14,839 nt of DNA. It comes from Lachnospiraceae bacterium UBA3401 (GTDB lineage Bacteria > Bacillota > Clostridia > Lachnospirales > Lachnospiraceae). The stretch is from contig DEPD01000062.1 of NCBI GenBank assembly GCA_002358575.1, positions 1 through 14,839 of the forward strand, read 5' to 3'. This document shows, piece by piece, positions 5,761 to 12,527 of this stretch (within the stretch, counting starts at the first letter, position 1; each line of letters begins with the position of its first letter). The notes below the pieces were generated by a model. It searched no databases. It was not told where the DNA came from and saw only the letters and a list, made by a program, of their open reading frames with translations. A program made the position numbers and the translations under genes.

Positions 5761-7080
5761 ATGCGTCAAAACCTTCTTTTCAATATGTCGTTGTCAGGAA
5801 ACATGGTTTTTATCTTATATATTTTGACCTATCCGTTAACGAAAAGATTTTTTTCATTAGAGTGGAGATATAGAATTTTAAAAATTGCGATTGTTTTTTA
5901 TCTTATTCCAATTTCGTTGTGCAAGTATTTCATACTGAATGTACTCCGTAGATGTTTTCCGCTGTTGTGGGATAAAATAAGCCATATAATAGTAAATATG
6001 GATAGTAAATATACCATTATTGTGAGTCAGGACTTTATGAAACTATCTTCAAGGGTTAGTTATATGCTGGTAGTTCTTCTTATTATTGCGATTGTTGCGT
6101 TTTCCATCATACGAGAACGGATTATCCAATACTGGAAATGGAAAAAAGTTTGCACTGTCGGTTCTGAAAAACCAGCAAATTTGGAACAACAGATTTTCTT
6201 TAAAGCCAAAAAAGAAATGGGGATAAAAAAGAAAGTAGAACTTATCTGTTCCGAATATTGCAATTCTCCAATGACAAGTGGTATTTTATCATCTATTCTG
6301 ATATTACCCAAATGGGATGAAGATATAGATGAAAATAAATATGAATATATGCTTCGGCATGAATTGGTACATATTAAGCATCATGACTTATTCATAAAAT
6401 ATATAGGACTATTCGTGATGGCTGTCCATTGGTATAATCCTTTTGTTTATCTGATGTTTTATGAGATTTCGGTTATTAGTGAAATGTATTGTGACAGCAT
6501 TGTAATTGGAGGAAAAGGAGGAGAAGAACGCAGGAATTATGGAGAGCTGATTTTAAAATTAGCCGTACAGAATAAATTTGCTAATAAACGGCAACTTTTT
6601 ATTGGCATGGCAGATAGCAGAGATAAATGGGTGTATAAAAGGAGGATTTTAGAAATGAAAAGGGCTAAGAAATACAAGACAATACTGCCTGTTGTTATGA
6701 CTATGTTAATATGCATGGTTGGCGGGATAACAACTTTTGCATATGATTCACCACAGATAATTTATAATGATAAAGGTTATGATTTTGATGCTGATATGGA
6801 TTATGCAATTGAAACAGCAGAGGAATGTACAGATTTACCATCAGATTATTTTTTTGTAGATGATAATGGAAAGATTTATGATTTAAGCAAAATAGGAAAA
6901 AATAACAGAAATCTTTGCAGCCACGACTTTTCCATACGTGGAACCTTGAATCAACATAAAAAAGATGGAAATGGCGGATGTGTAATAAATAGTTATGAAG
7001 CAAGGATTTGTTCTGTCTGTTCTGCTGTAAAAACCGGAGAATTAAAAAATACTGTAACTTATAAAATTTGCCCGCATTAA
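5761..7080 (+). CDS. BlaR1-like M56 membrane metalloprotease with a Cys/His extracellular tail
   Basis: The 439-residue product starts at ATG 5761 after GGAGG. It has hydrophobic segments near 14-30, 38-60 and 98-118, an M56 zinc protease domain with HELVH at 200-204 and the probable third ligand Glu241 in EMYCD, then a last membrane segment at about 307-328. In BlaR1/MecR1 an outside signal activates the protease, which inactivates the partner repressor. The classic sensor is a penicillin-binding domain of about 250 residues; here only about 110 residues follow the last membrane segment. They end in a Cys/His pattern: C386-x-H388, H399, C407, C417-xx-C420 and C437-P-H439. So the signal is probably not a beta-lactam bound at a serine. 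It is followed after 22 bases by blaI and is likely co-transcribed with it. Base composition is very A+T-rich. Confidence 0.88.
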   Translation: MRQNLLFNMSLSGNMVFILYILTYPLTKRFFSLEWRYRILKIAIVFYLIPISLCKYFILNVLRRCFPLLWDKISHIIVNMDSKYTIIVSQDFMKLSSRVSYMLVVLLIIAIVAFSIIRERIIQYWKWKKVCTVGSEKPANLEQQIFFKAKKEMGIKKKVELICSEYCNSPMTSGILSSILILPKWDEDIDENKYEYMLRHELVHIKHHDLFIKYIGLFVMAVHWYNPFVYLMFYEISVISEMYCDSIVIGGKGGEERRNYGELILKLAVQNKFANKRQLFIGMADSRDKWVYKRRILEMKRAKKYKTILPVVMTMLICMVGGITTFAYDSPQIIYNDKGYDFDADMDYAIETAEECTDLPSDYFFVDDNGKIYDLSKIGKNNRNLCSHDFSIRGTLNQHKKDGNGGCVINSYEARICSVCSAVKTGELKNTVTYKICPH

Positions 7081-7102
7081 TTTAAGGAAAGGAAAGAATC
7101 TG

Positions 7103-7474
7103 ATGAAAAAAAATTACGGTTTGACGAACACAGAACTGCAAATTATGGAATTGTTATGGACAGCACAGGAACCAATGTCATTCAGGGAGATTATGGGTGT
7201 TGCTGTAAATGACTGGAAAAAAACATGGAAAGTACAGACTTTAAATTCATTTTTGCTTGGACTGCAGAAAATGGGATTGGTCGGAACAGACAGGGGAATG
7301 TCCTCTTATAATGTGTACTATGCCCTGTGTACAAAAGACCAGCACATTCATAACTGGACAAAAAAAATAGTGGCTGAATGTTATGGAAATTCCTTTTCTC
7401 GTTTTGTGGCTGCTTTTATTGGCGATGGAAAATTGTCAGAGGAGGAGGCAGATGAACTGAGAAGGTTATTATAA
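7103..7474 (+). CDS. blaI: BlaI/MecI/CopY-family repressor
   Basis: The 123-residue product starts at ATG 7103 after an AAGGAAAGGA tract, 22 bases past the protease gene. Residues about 4-75 form the family winged helix: LTNTELQIMELLW, a recognition region around KVQTLNSFLLGLQKMGLV and a short wing. The C-terminal dimerisation part contains FSRFVAAFIGDGKLSEEEADELRRLL-like helices, with the conserved acidic end. In S. aureus BlaI the cleaved bond is Asn-Phe in this region; here the aligned residues read A-A-F, so the cleavage point may differ. It probably represses its own operon and perhaps the secreted-protein gene downstream, with release triggered by the BlaR-like protease. Confidence 0.9.
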   Translation: MKKNYGLTNTELQIMELLWTAQEPMSFREIMGVAVNDWKKTWKVQTLNSFLLGLQKMGLVGTDRGMSSYNVYYALCTKDQHIHNWTKKIVAECYGNSFSRFVAAFIGDGKLSEEEADELRRLL

Positions 7475-7938
7475 AACTTTAATGTATTTTGGCTATTATG
7501 TATTTATTTTGCAGAAAGTTTCGTTTTGAGAAATGAATTGCAGGAAATAAAGACAAAAATAGAAAAAATAATGTAATTTATGAAGAATGTAATGGAAACG
7601 GTAGATGCAAAGGCAAAAAGTATACATCAGTTAAGGGGATAAATCCAACATATACATTACATTTTTCAGATTAGGAAACCTAAAAATTAAAGCAGCTTAA
7701 GAAAGTATAATTGTGGAAAGTTTTTCAAAGAAACTTACAAATTGAGTAATATCAAAGAAATAATTACGACCGAAAAAAGGGATAATGCATATAGGATATT
7801 ACGAGAGAGCAAATAAAGTTAAAGAAATTATGAGTAACTGGTGTTTATAGAGTTATCATTGAAGAATAAAGCATAGTATGTCAGCAAAATAGTAAAAGCT
7901 GCAGGAATTATTTTGAGAAAGAAAGAGGTGATTAGAAT
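7475..7938. other. Non-coding or decayed A+T-rich region
   Basis: No convincing gene is seen. One plus-strand frame is open from 7537 to a stop at 7672-7674 and reads like protein (YEECNGNGRCKGKKYTSVKG near 7579-7638), but it has no ATG and no ribosome binding site, so it may be the tail of a lost gene. A 20-codon ATG frame near 7580 overlaps it. No hairpin terminator with a T tract is evident after blaI. Confidence 0.4.
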
Positions 7939-8026
7939 ATGGTTTACGCCTTTCAATTAACAAGAATTGTTTGAGTAATGGTCAAGATGGAAAAAATACT
8001 TAGTGGATTAATTAACACAGTGTCAT
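7939..8026 (+). CDS. Two very short in-frame peptides (11 and 16 residues), possibly one interrupted peptide
   Basis: A strong site (AAAGAGGTGATT) precedes ATG 7939, which reads MVYAFQLTRIV and stops at TGA 7972-7974. Three bases later, in the same frame, ATG 7978 reads MVKMEKILSGLINTVS and stops at TGA 8024-8026. If the first TGA were read through or is a mutation, the product would be 28 residues. The second peptide could form an amphipathic helix. Its end overlaps the -35 of the next promoter. This could be a leader peptide, a small effector or debris; function is unknown. Confidence 0.3.
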
Positions 8027-8048
8027 GAGTTTTATATAAATAAAACTC
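8012..8048 (+). promoter_or_regulatory. Promoter of the secreted-protein gene with an inverted repeat over the -10
   Basis: TTAACA at 8012-8017, a 17-base spacer and TATAAA at 8035-8040 fit a sigma-70 promoter with a leader of about 20 bases. The perfect inverted repeat GAGTTTTAT (8027-8035) and ATAAAACTC (8040-8048) is centred on the -10, as expected of a repressor operator. It does not resemble the repeat at the blaR promoter. Confidence 0.45.
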
Positions 8049-8068
8049 AGCACGGACTAGGAGGAAAA

Positions 8069-8820
8069 ATGAAAGTTTATAGAGTTTTTGGAATGGTATT
8101 AGCTGTTGTGTTATTTCTTTCTAATAGTTGCATAACATATGCGGCAGAAAATGTTGTAGAAGCAGAAGTTATGAAAGAAGACATGGAAATTATAGAGGAA
8201 GAACTGAGACAGAAAGATACTTCTGTTTGCAATGAATTAGAAGAAATAATTAGTGATTTGGAAAATAAAAAAATCAAACCACAGATAAATATGAGATAGA
8301 AAAGATACAGGCATTAATTGATACTACTAATGAATTGAAGGGTGATTATCTTTCATATTCAGATGGAATTGCACCCATGGGAGTCACTAATCCAATATAT
8401 TCACCAATGGTTGCAGCGGTAATAGCATATTTTGGCTCTTGTGGCTATGAGTTATCCTGTGAATTACTAATACATGCTAGGGATAATAATCGATTAGATT
8501 CTGTATACTCCCCTGTTAATGGGAATAGAATTAATGCTTCTGGTGTAGTAGGACGGCTTAAATCAGGTAAAAATAGCACTTCAGGAAGTGGTGTTTTTGA
8601 AAATACAGGAAGTACAGTTGAAAAAGATTTGTATTATGCAATACACTGTTTTAATTATACATTTGATGCACAAAAGCATATATTTACATTAACTGATAGA
8701 TATGATTATGCATTTAGTGATGAATATACTGGTGTAGCTGGTGTGGCAGTTAATGAAATGTTTTTGGCACAGCAGAATGGTGTGTTAGTTCCTTATTATG
8801 TAAAAATTGTAACACATTAA
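8069..8820 (+). pseudogene. Secreted protein of about 250 residues, broken by a frameshift in an A7 run
   Basis: ATG 8069 follows AGGAGG. The first frame gives a clear signal peptide (MKVYRVFGMVLAVVLFLSNS, likely cleavage at TYA-AEN) and an acidic helical segment, and stops at 8297-8299. The rest continues in the -1 frame to the stop at 8818-8820. The switch fits the seven A residues at 8267-8273: one more A, or a -1 slip, joins ISDLENKK to NQTTDKYEIEKIQALIDTT. The joined product is 250 residues, with a glycine-, serine- and tyrosine-rich C-terminal domain (YYAIHCFNYTF ... FTLTDRYDYAFSDEYTG ... VPYYVKIVTH). I do not recognise the family. A separate start at TTG 8335 has no ribosome binding site and no signal peptide. 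It could be a pseudogene, a phase-variable gene or a sequence error. Its position suggests a cargo effector controlled by the BlaR/BlaI pair. Confidence 0.75.
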
Positions 8821-8833
8821 TTTACCTTAGAGT

Positions 8834-8874
8834 ATGATACAGACAGAGAATATAAATATCTTTGTCTGTATCAT
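8834..8874 (+). terminator. Hairpin between the secreted and membrane protein genes
   Basis: ATGATACAGACA (8834-8845) and TGTCTGTATCAT (8863-8874) are a perfect 12-bp inverted repeat with a 17-base loop. No T tract follows, so it may attenuate transcription or stabilise RNA rather than terminate strongly. Confidence 0.4.
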
Positions 8875-8885
8875 TGGAATAAAAT

Positions 8886-9356
8886 ATGAAAAAAAATAAT
8901 AAGGTTTTATTTATGCTGCCAATTTCAGTCTTGGCTCTGACGTTGTTGGTTTTTATTGGAATATCTGTTTTTATTTATTGGCATGATAGGTATATTTATG
9001 CTAATCCAAACAATGTCATTCGGGAGGATTACTGGCAGCTTAAGCTTCCGAAAAAAAACGAGATGGAACAGATTATAATAGAACACACTCCTTATGGACC
9101 GCACGGAGAAGCAATTCACCACAGTATTTATGGAATAGCGCGCAGTGAAATTCAGATTACTTTCCGCGCCGACAAAAGCATGGATGTAGAGGGTGTGTGT
9201 GAGGAGTATTGTGAAAAGCTTGAAACTCAGAGTAGCTATATACCCGATTTTTCACAAAAATATATCTGGATTTTACACCAAAAATACGATGATACCTTGA
9301 TATTATTGTATTTTCCTGATATAGAGGAACTCCATGTTTTTGAAGAATTTTTCTGA
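8886..9356 (+). CDS. Membrane-anchored protein of unknown function
   Basis: The 156-residue product starts at ATG 8886, 65 bases after the secreted-protein frame; the ribosome binding site is weak (TTGGAAT). One strong N-terminal membrane segment (about residues 8-31, LFMLPISVLALTLLVFIGIS) with lysines before it suggests an N-in anchor, leaving about 120 residues outside. The outer domain is a charged alpha/beta-looking sequence (YWQLKLPKKNEMEQIIIEHT, EIQITFRADKSMDVEGVCEE) with two cysteines near residues 99 and 103. I do not recognise the family. Its place beside the secreted protein would suit a partner, chaperone or self-protection protein; that is inference only. The frame is intact while both neighbours are broken. 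Confidence 0.7.
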   Translation: MKKNNKVLFMLPISVLALTLLVFIGISVFIYWHDRYIYANPNNVIREDYWQLKLPKKNEMEQIIIEHTPYGPHGEAIHHSIYGIARSEIQITFRADKSMDVEGVCEEYCEKLETQSSYIPDFSQKYIWILHQKYDDTLILLYFPDIEELHVFEEFF

Positions 9357-9444
9357 GATTTTATGTGAGAATTTTAAAATATATTATGAATATTAATGTG
9401 GTTAGATAGCAAATTATAAAACAATACAACGACTTGGAGGAAAA

Positions 9445-9460
9445 ATGAATATATGAATAT
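9445..9460 (+). repeat. 8-bp tandem duplication at a start codon
   Basis: ATGAATAT is present twice in tandem. The first ATG (9445) has ideal spacing to GGAGG (9436-9440) but reads Met-Asn-Ile-stop. The second ATG (9453) opens the long frame, and its first bases overlap that stop (ATGA at 9453-9456). Confidence 0.85.
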
Positions 9461-10033
9461 AGGTGGCATTAATACAATTCCCTCTGCTATGAGAAGCAGG
9501 ATGACCAGAGCAAACAGGCAGACTGCAAAAAAGAGTGATACGATGCAAAATGTAGCAGCTGTTTCCACGAACTCAGGAAATTTCAACCTTAAGTTGGGGG
9601 GACTGACATCAATGGCTAAGCCGGATGGTTCAAATATCACGGTGTATAAGGCAGATTCTTACACAAAAGACACTCCCTTTTTGCGGATAGTGACAACGGA
9701 TGCCAATGGGAAGGAAACTGAACAGATAATTGATCCAAAAGAAGTGGATATGACAAATGCCACAGAAAAGGAAATGTTCGCGTTAAATGCATATTTAGCA
9801 GATGAAGGAATAGTGGATAGTGCGGTTACATTAGGTATATTTACCGATGACAGTGTGACTGATACAAAAAAAACTTTGCAGATATTTTAAAAGAGCTGAG
9901 AGATATGCAATACAAGGCTGGTAATCTCTCAGGTTATGCCGAGTATAATAAGTATTTGGGCGCCTATGACTTATGGGAAAAAAATAAACATCAAACAGGA
10001 AAAAATAGTTTAGATTATCCAGTGCTGAAATGA
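9453..10033 (+). pseudogene. Uncharacterised cytosolic protein of about 193 residues, broken by a frameshift in an A8 run
   Basis: From ATG 9453 the first frame reads MNIGGINTIPSAMRSRMTRA and stops at 9888-9890. The -1 frame continues with plausible protein (NFADILKELRDMQYKAGN ... YLGAYDLWEKNKHQTGKN) to the stop at 10031-10033. The switch lies in the eight A residues at 9866-9873; one more A or a -1 slip gives a 193-residue product. There is no signal peptide. The N-terminal 40 residues are polar and likely disordered; a central region (LRIVTTDANGKETEQIIDPKE) looks like beta strands and the end is helical. I do not recognise the family. The 8-bp duplication at the start is a second lesion, although reinitiation through the ATGA overlap could still allow translation. 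A strong terminator follows at 10054. Confidence 0.65.
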
Positions 10034-10053
10034 CAGAGGAAATCGTATTTGCC

Positions 10054-10091
10054 AAAATAACGGTTTTGAATCATTTCAAAGCCGTTATTTT
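10054..10091. terminator. Strong hairpin terminator ending the cargo block
   Basis: AAAATAACGGTTTTGAA (10054-10070) pairs with TTCAAAGCCGTTATTTT (10075-10091) around a TCAT loop, with one G-U pair and a T-rich tract after it. It closes the plus-strand cargo genes and may also act on minus-strand transcripts. Confidence 0.85.
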
Positions 10092-10191
10092 CTGTCCTTT
10101 TTCCATAGATTTTCTATTCAATTATTTCTGATATACAATCTATTTTTGTAATGCTATACAAGCAAGAATAGACTGAAAATTAAGAAAACAC

Positions 10192-10225
10192 AAAAAAGCA
10201 GCAAATTTTTACGGACTTACTGCTT
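10192..10225 (-). terminator. Terminator of the SymE-like operon
   Basis: On the minus strand AAGCAGTAA (10225-10217) pairs with TTGCTGCTT (10204-10196) around a 12-base loop and is followed by T residues (10197-10192). It lies about 25 bases past the SymE-like stop codon. Confidence 0.7.
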
Positions 10226-10251
10226 GCATGTGTCACTATAATGTGCGGCTG

Positions 10252-10443
10252 TTATTTAGTTTTTTCTTCCTGTAGCGAGTTCTCTTTTTCTATGACGATT
10301 CTATCCGGTTGGCAGTCAACAATTACTTTATCGCCGATAGAAAAGCCTAGAGATTCTAGCCACTTTCCTTGCAGGATAATCTGTGAAACGTAAGAGTAAT
10401 CTTTTCCGCTCCCAGCATATACAGTCAACTTTCTTTTGCTCAT
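10252..10443 (-). CDS. SymE-like small protein (type I toxin family fold)
   Basis: The 63-residue product reads MSKRKLTVYAGSGKDYSYVS and then QIILQGKWLESLGFSIGDKVIVD, the hallmark of the SymE family, whose fold is related to AbrB/MazE swapped-hairpin proteins. SymE of E. coli is an SOS-induced toxin controlled by the antisense RNA SymR; most clostridial homologs are uncharacterised. The strand-rich core (about 5-53) is complete, followed by a charged tail. Its ATG overlaps the stop of the upstream 58-residue gene (ATGA at 10443-10440), so translation is probably coupled. I see no obvious antisense RNA gene, so toxicity should not be assumed. Confidence 0.8.
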   Translation of the reverse strand: MSKRKLTVYAGSGKDYSYVSQIILQGKWLESLGFSIGDKVIVDCQPDRIVIEKENSLQEEKTK

Positions 10444-10616
10444 TTATCGTCCCTTTCCAATATGCGTCTGCACTGTATTTCAAACACACTTCCGTCTGTC
10501 ATTGAAATACCAAATGTGTTTTCCTTTTCATGGGTTTCAATATCGGAAATACCCAATTCTTCACTGTTGTCATTCAAGAAATCAAAGATTCTGTCTTTCA
10601 AATAATTTATTTTCAT
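10440..10616 (-). CDS. 58-residue protein coupled to the SymE-like gene
   Basis: ATG 10616 has AGGAGAGG about seven bases upstream and reads MKINYLKDRIFDFLNDNSEE, continuing through an acidic segment (GISDIETHEKENTFGIS) to ERDDK. The stop TGA at 10442-10440 overlaps the next ATG. The good ribosome binding site, the four-base overlap and the coherent acidic sequence support a real gene. The family is not recognised. The layout suggests a two-gene unit in which this product could be a partner or control protein of the SymE-like product. Confidence 0.7.
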   Translation of the reverse strand: MKINYLKDRIFDFLNDNSEELGISDIETHEKENTFGISMTDGSVFEIQCRRILERDDK

Positions 10617-10920
10617 GGCATACCTCTCCTATATGTATTATTTATCATTTTATACCGATTTTCTGTTAGATTATTTAACAGTTTATTAATGCGTTTGATA
10701 ATTTTTCATTCCAATTATCATTTACATATAATAAAATTGTTAATTCATCTGTATTCAAAATAATATTGTCATTCGTCTATGGTAGCACCACAATCAGTTG
10801 ATAAAGGTCATTTTTTAGGAATCTTTTCTGTGTTTCTTCCCTTTGATGCTTTTCCATTTTCCTTAATCCATTCAATCAACCTCCCTTTGTATCATAGATT
10901 TAAAATTTAAAGAAAAAATT
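10617..10920. other. Intergenic region between divergent SymE and XRE units
   Basis: On the minus strand TATAAA just upstream of the 58-residue gene could be its -10. An inverted repeat CTGTTA/TAACAG lies near 10660-10680. A minus-strand frame at 10891-10808 reads YKGRLIEWIKENGKASKGRN and stops; it has no well-spaced start and may be the tail of a lost gene. No other gene is seen. Confidence 0.4.
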
Positions 10921-10994
10921 TAGTTGCGACTCTACAGTCCCAATTATAGCATTTCATTTTGCTACAATCAAGATAAAAATGTGACTAATTAGTC
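10921..10994 (+). promoter_or_regulatory. Promoter and operator of XRE copy 1
   Basis: TGCTACAAT at 10960-10968 is an extended -10. The block from TAGTTGCG (10921) to the -10 is largely repeated before copy 2. The perfect 12-bp palindrome GACTAATTAGTC (10983-10994) lies between the -10 and the ribosome binding site and is a likely autoregulatory operator; copy 2 lacks it. Confidence 0.5.
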
Positions 10995-11012
10995 GCAGGA
11001 AAAGAGGATGTT

Positions 11013-11270
11013 ATGCAATGGTTTATACAAGATGTAAATATCGGCAAGAACTTACGGAGTCTGCGTGAACAGCATGGATATTCACAATACAGATTGGTAA
11101 TTAAATTACACCTTATGGGCAGCAATATGTCACGCAGCACCTATTCCAAAATTGAAACTGGCAATCGGAATATACGAATTAGTGATTTTCTTGCCTTGAA
11201 ACAAATTTATGATGTGGACTTTTCAGAGTTTTTTGTTGGGTTGCTGCCAGAGGAAAACACACTTCTTTAA
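11013..11270 (+). CDS. XRE-family transcriptional regulator, copy 1
   Basis: The 85-residue product starts at ATG 11013 (MQWFIQDVNIGKNLRSLREQ) after AAGAGG. Nearly all of it is one helix-turn-helix domain: GYSQYRLVIKLHLMGSNMSR for helices 2-3 with a longer turn than usual, then TYSKIETGNRNIRISDFLAL. No second domain is present, so it is a minimal DNA-binding regulator. It is a close paralog of the product at 11468-11719, and the two are tandem direct repeats that include their promoters. A palindrome near its transcription start suggests autoregulation. The targets are unknown; the alpha-CTD-like genes that converge on it from the right are candidates. Confidence 0.85.
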   Translation: MQWFIQDVNIGKNLRSLREQHGYSQYRLVIKLHLMGSNMSRSTYSKIETGNRNIRISDFLALKQIYDVDFSEFFVGLLPEENTLL

Positions 11271-11279
11271 TATTTGAGT

Positions 11280-11311
11280 GGGCAAATAAGTAGTTTTAGA
11301 CTTACTTGCCC
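11280..11311. terminator. Terminator after XRE copy 1
   Basis: GGGCAAATAAGT (11280-11291) pairs with ACTTACTTGCCC (11300-11311), with one wobble, around an 8-base loop. The trailing T tract is weak. Confidence 0.6.
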
Positions 11312-11375
11312 TGATTTCTATAAGGCTGTCATTCTATTTCTTGTCTGTTCTTTTTCATAATCCTTAATTTTTTTA

Positions 11376-11423
11376 TAGTTGCGCCCCTACAGTCCCATTC
11401 TAACCATTTCAGCTTGCTACAAT
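11376..11423 (+). promoter_or_regulatory. Promoter of XRE copy 2
   Basis: The block TAGTTGCG...CTACAGTCCCA followed by the extended -10 TGCTACAAT (11415-11423) repeats the layout before copy 1. The shared upstream block could be a common regulator site. Confidence 0.45.
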
Positions 11424-11467
11424 TAATATAAGATTTTTGGTTGGTTGCTGGCAAAAGAGGTGCTGTT

Positions 11468-11719
11468 ATGCAATGGTTTCTACAAGATATAAGCATAGGA
11501 GAAAATTTGAGAACTTTAAGAGAAAGATTTGGTTATTCACAGTCAGAATTAGTGACGAAGCTACATCTTATGGGGAGTAATATGTCACGTAGCACTTATT
11601 CCAAAATCGAAACTGGCACTCGGAATATACGGATTAGCGACTTTCTTGCCTTGAAACAAATTTATGGTGTGGATTTTTCGGAATTTTTTATTGGACTGTT
11701 ACCAGATAGTGAAAAATAA
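11468..11719 (+). CDS. XRE-family transcriptional regulator, copy 2
   Basis: I place the start at ATG 11468 (MQWFLQDISIGENLRTLRER), aligned with copy 1 and preceded by AGAGGTG; an upstream frame to 11441 has no support. The 83 residues match copy 1 in most positions and identically over LHLMGSNMSRSTYSKIETG. The differences cluster in the first helix and around GYSQSELVTKLH, close to the turn that sets DNA contacts, so the two may have diverged in operator choice. Both frames are intact. It is followed by its own hairpin terminator at 11721. Confidence 0.85.
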   Translation: MQWFLQDISIGENLRTLRERFGYSQSELVTKLHLMGSNMSRSTYSKIETGTRNIRISDFLALKQIYGVDFSEFFIGLLPDSEK

Positions 11720-11720
11720 A

Positions 11721-11759
11721 AAGGCAAGTAAAGCAATTCATCAGCTTACTTGTCTTTTT
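11721..11759 (+). terminator. Terminator after XRE copy 2
   Basis: AAGGCAAGTAAAGC (11721-11734) pairs with GCTTACTTGTCTT (11743-11755), with a one-base bulge and a wobble, followed by TTT. It lies between converging transcription units. Confidence 0.7.
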
Positions 11760-11771
11760 GTTAGGTATCTG

Positions 11772-12527
11772 TCAGCAATGTCCTATGGTATCCAGAAGTT
11801 TAGGAGATAAAGAAGTCATTTCTTTAAGTTGTTCCTTGTTATAATTGGAAAATTGCGACACAGTGGAAATTTTGTATTTCTGCCATATCAAGAAAGTTTT
11901 TTTCTTAGGAAGAATTTCAAATAGATACTTGTCCTCCCAATCTTCAAACATAACTTTATTTTTCTTTAGTGTATAGTATGTTTTCATAGTCAGGGCATAA
12001 TCACACTGGCAAATAGCATATAAGTCATGGGCTGTCTTATGTTTAAAGTCGTCCATGCAGAATATATTGTTCTGAAAAAGGATAATGTGCAGCATTGCAG
12101 GAAAATGGCAACTGTCAAATGCCTCTTTAACAGAAGCAAGAGAATGTATCTGAATGCCATATTTCTGGCATATGCTGTCAAGTTCCGGCATTGTGCTTTC
12201 GCCCATATTACGGAACTTCAGTATTTCCTCTCTGGGATGTAGTGATAACTGTGAGAGGTATAGTATGTTGTTCCTTATAAGGACATTTTGCAGCCTCTTT
12301 GACATGGAAATATCATTAACAGATATTTCGTTTTCCGGCGGGTACAGGTATCCTAATGCGTTTAGTTCATCAGCAATGGCAAGTACATTATAATTTTTAG
12401 GACATCTGTTTGCAAATGTCAGATAATTAAGCCCTTCAAGGTCTGAAACTTTGGTAATCCGTAAACACCATGACAGGGCTGTTTTGACTTCCGGTGAAAG
12501 TTTTAAATCCTTAATATATGTTTCCAT
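11772..12527 (-). CDS. Protein of repeated RNA polymerase alpha-CTD-like units, copy 1
   Basis: I chose ATG 12527 (METYIKDLKLSPEVKTALSW) because GAGGTG lies six bases upstream and it aligns with the start of the paralog; the frame extends ten codons further up. In the 251 residues the clearest unit, about 75-130 (ISMSKRLQNVLIRNNILYLS ... LKFRNMGESTMPELDSICQK), matches the C-terminal domain of RNA polymerase alpha, a helix-hairpin-helix module that binds UP elements and activators. Three other segments follow the same pattern: CLRITKVSDLEGLNYLTFAN, LFQNNIFCMDDFKHKTAHDL and IWQKYKISTVSQFSNYNKEQ. No polymerase assembly domain is present. It may act as a DNA-binding or polymerase-modulating protein. 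It ends about 20 residues earlier than the paralog. Confidence 0.78.
   Translation of the reverse strand: METYIKDLKLSPEVKTALSWCLRITKVSDLEGLNYLTFANRCPKNYNVLAIADELNALGYLYPPENEISVNDISMSKRLQNVLIRNNILYLSQLSLHPREEILKFRNMGESTMPELDSICQKYGIQIHSLASVKEAFDSCHFPAMLHIILFQNNIFCMDDFKHKTAHDLYAICQCDYALTMKTYYTLKKNKVMFEDWEDKYLFEILPKKKTFLIWQKYKISTVSQFSNYNKEQLKEMTSLSPKLLDTIGHC

Noticed and set aside
8267..8273. Canonical programmed -1 ribosomal frameshift
   Set aside because: The heptamer in frame is T-AAA-AAA, so the P-site tRNA would re-pair poorly, and I see no clear downstream stimulatory hairpin; transcript slippage or mutation fits better.
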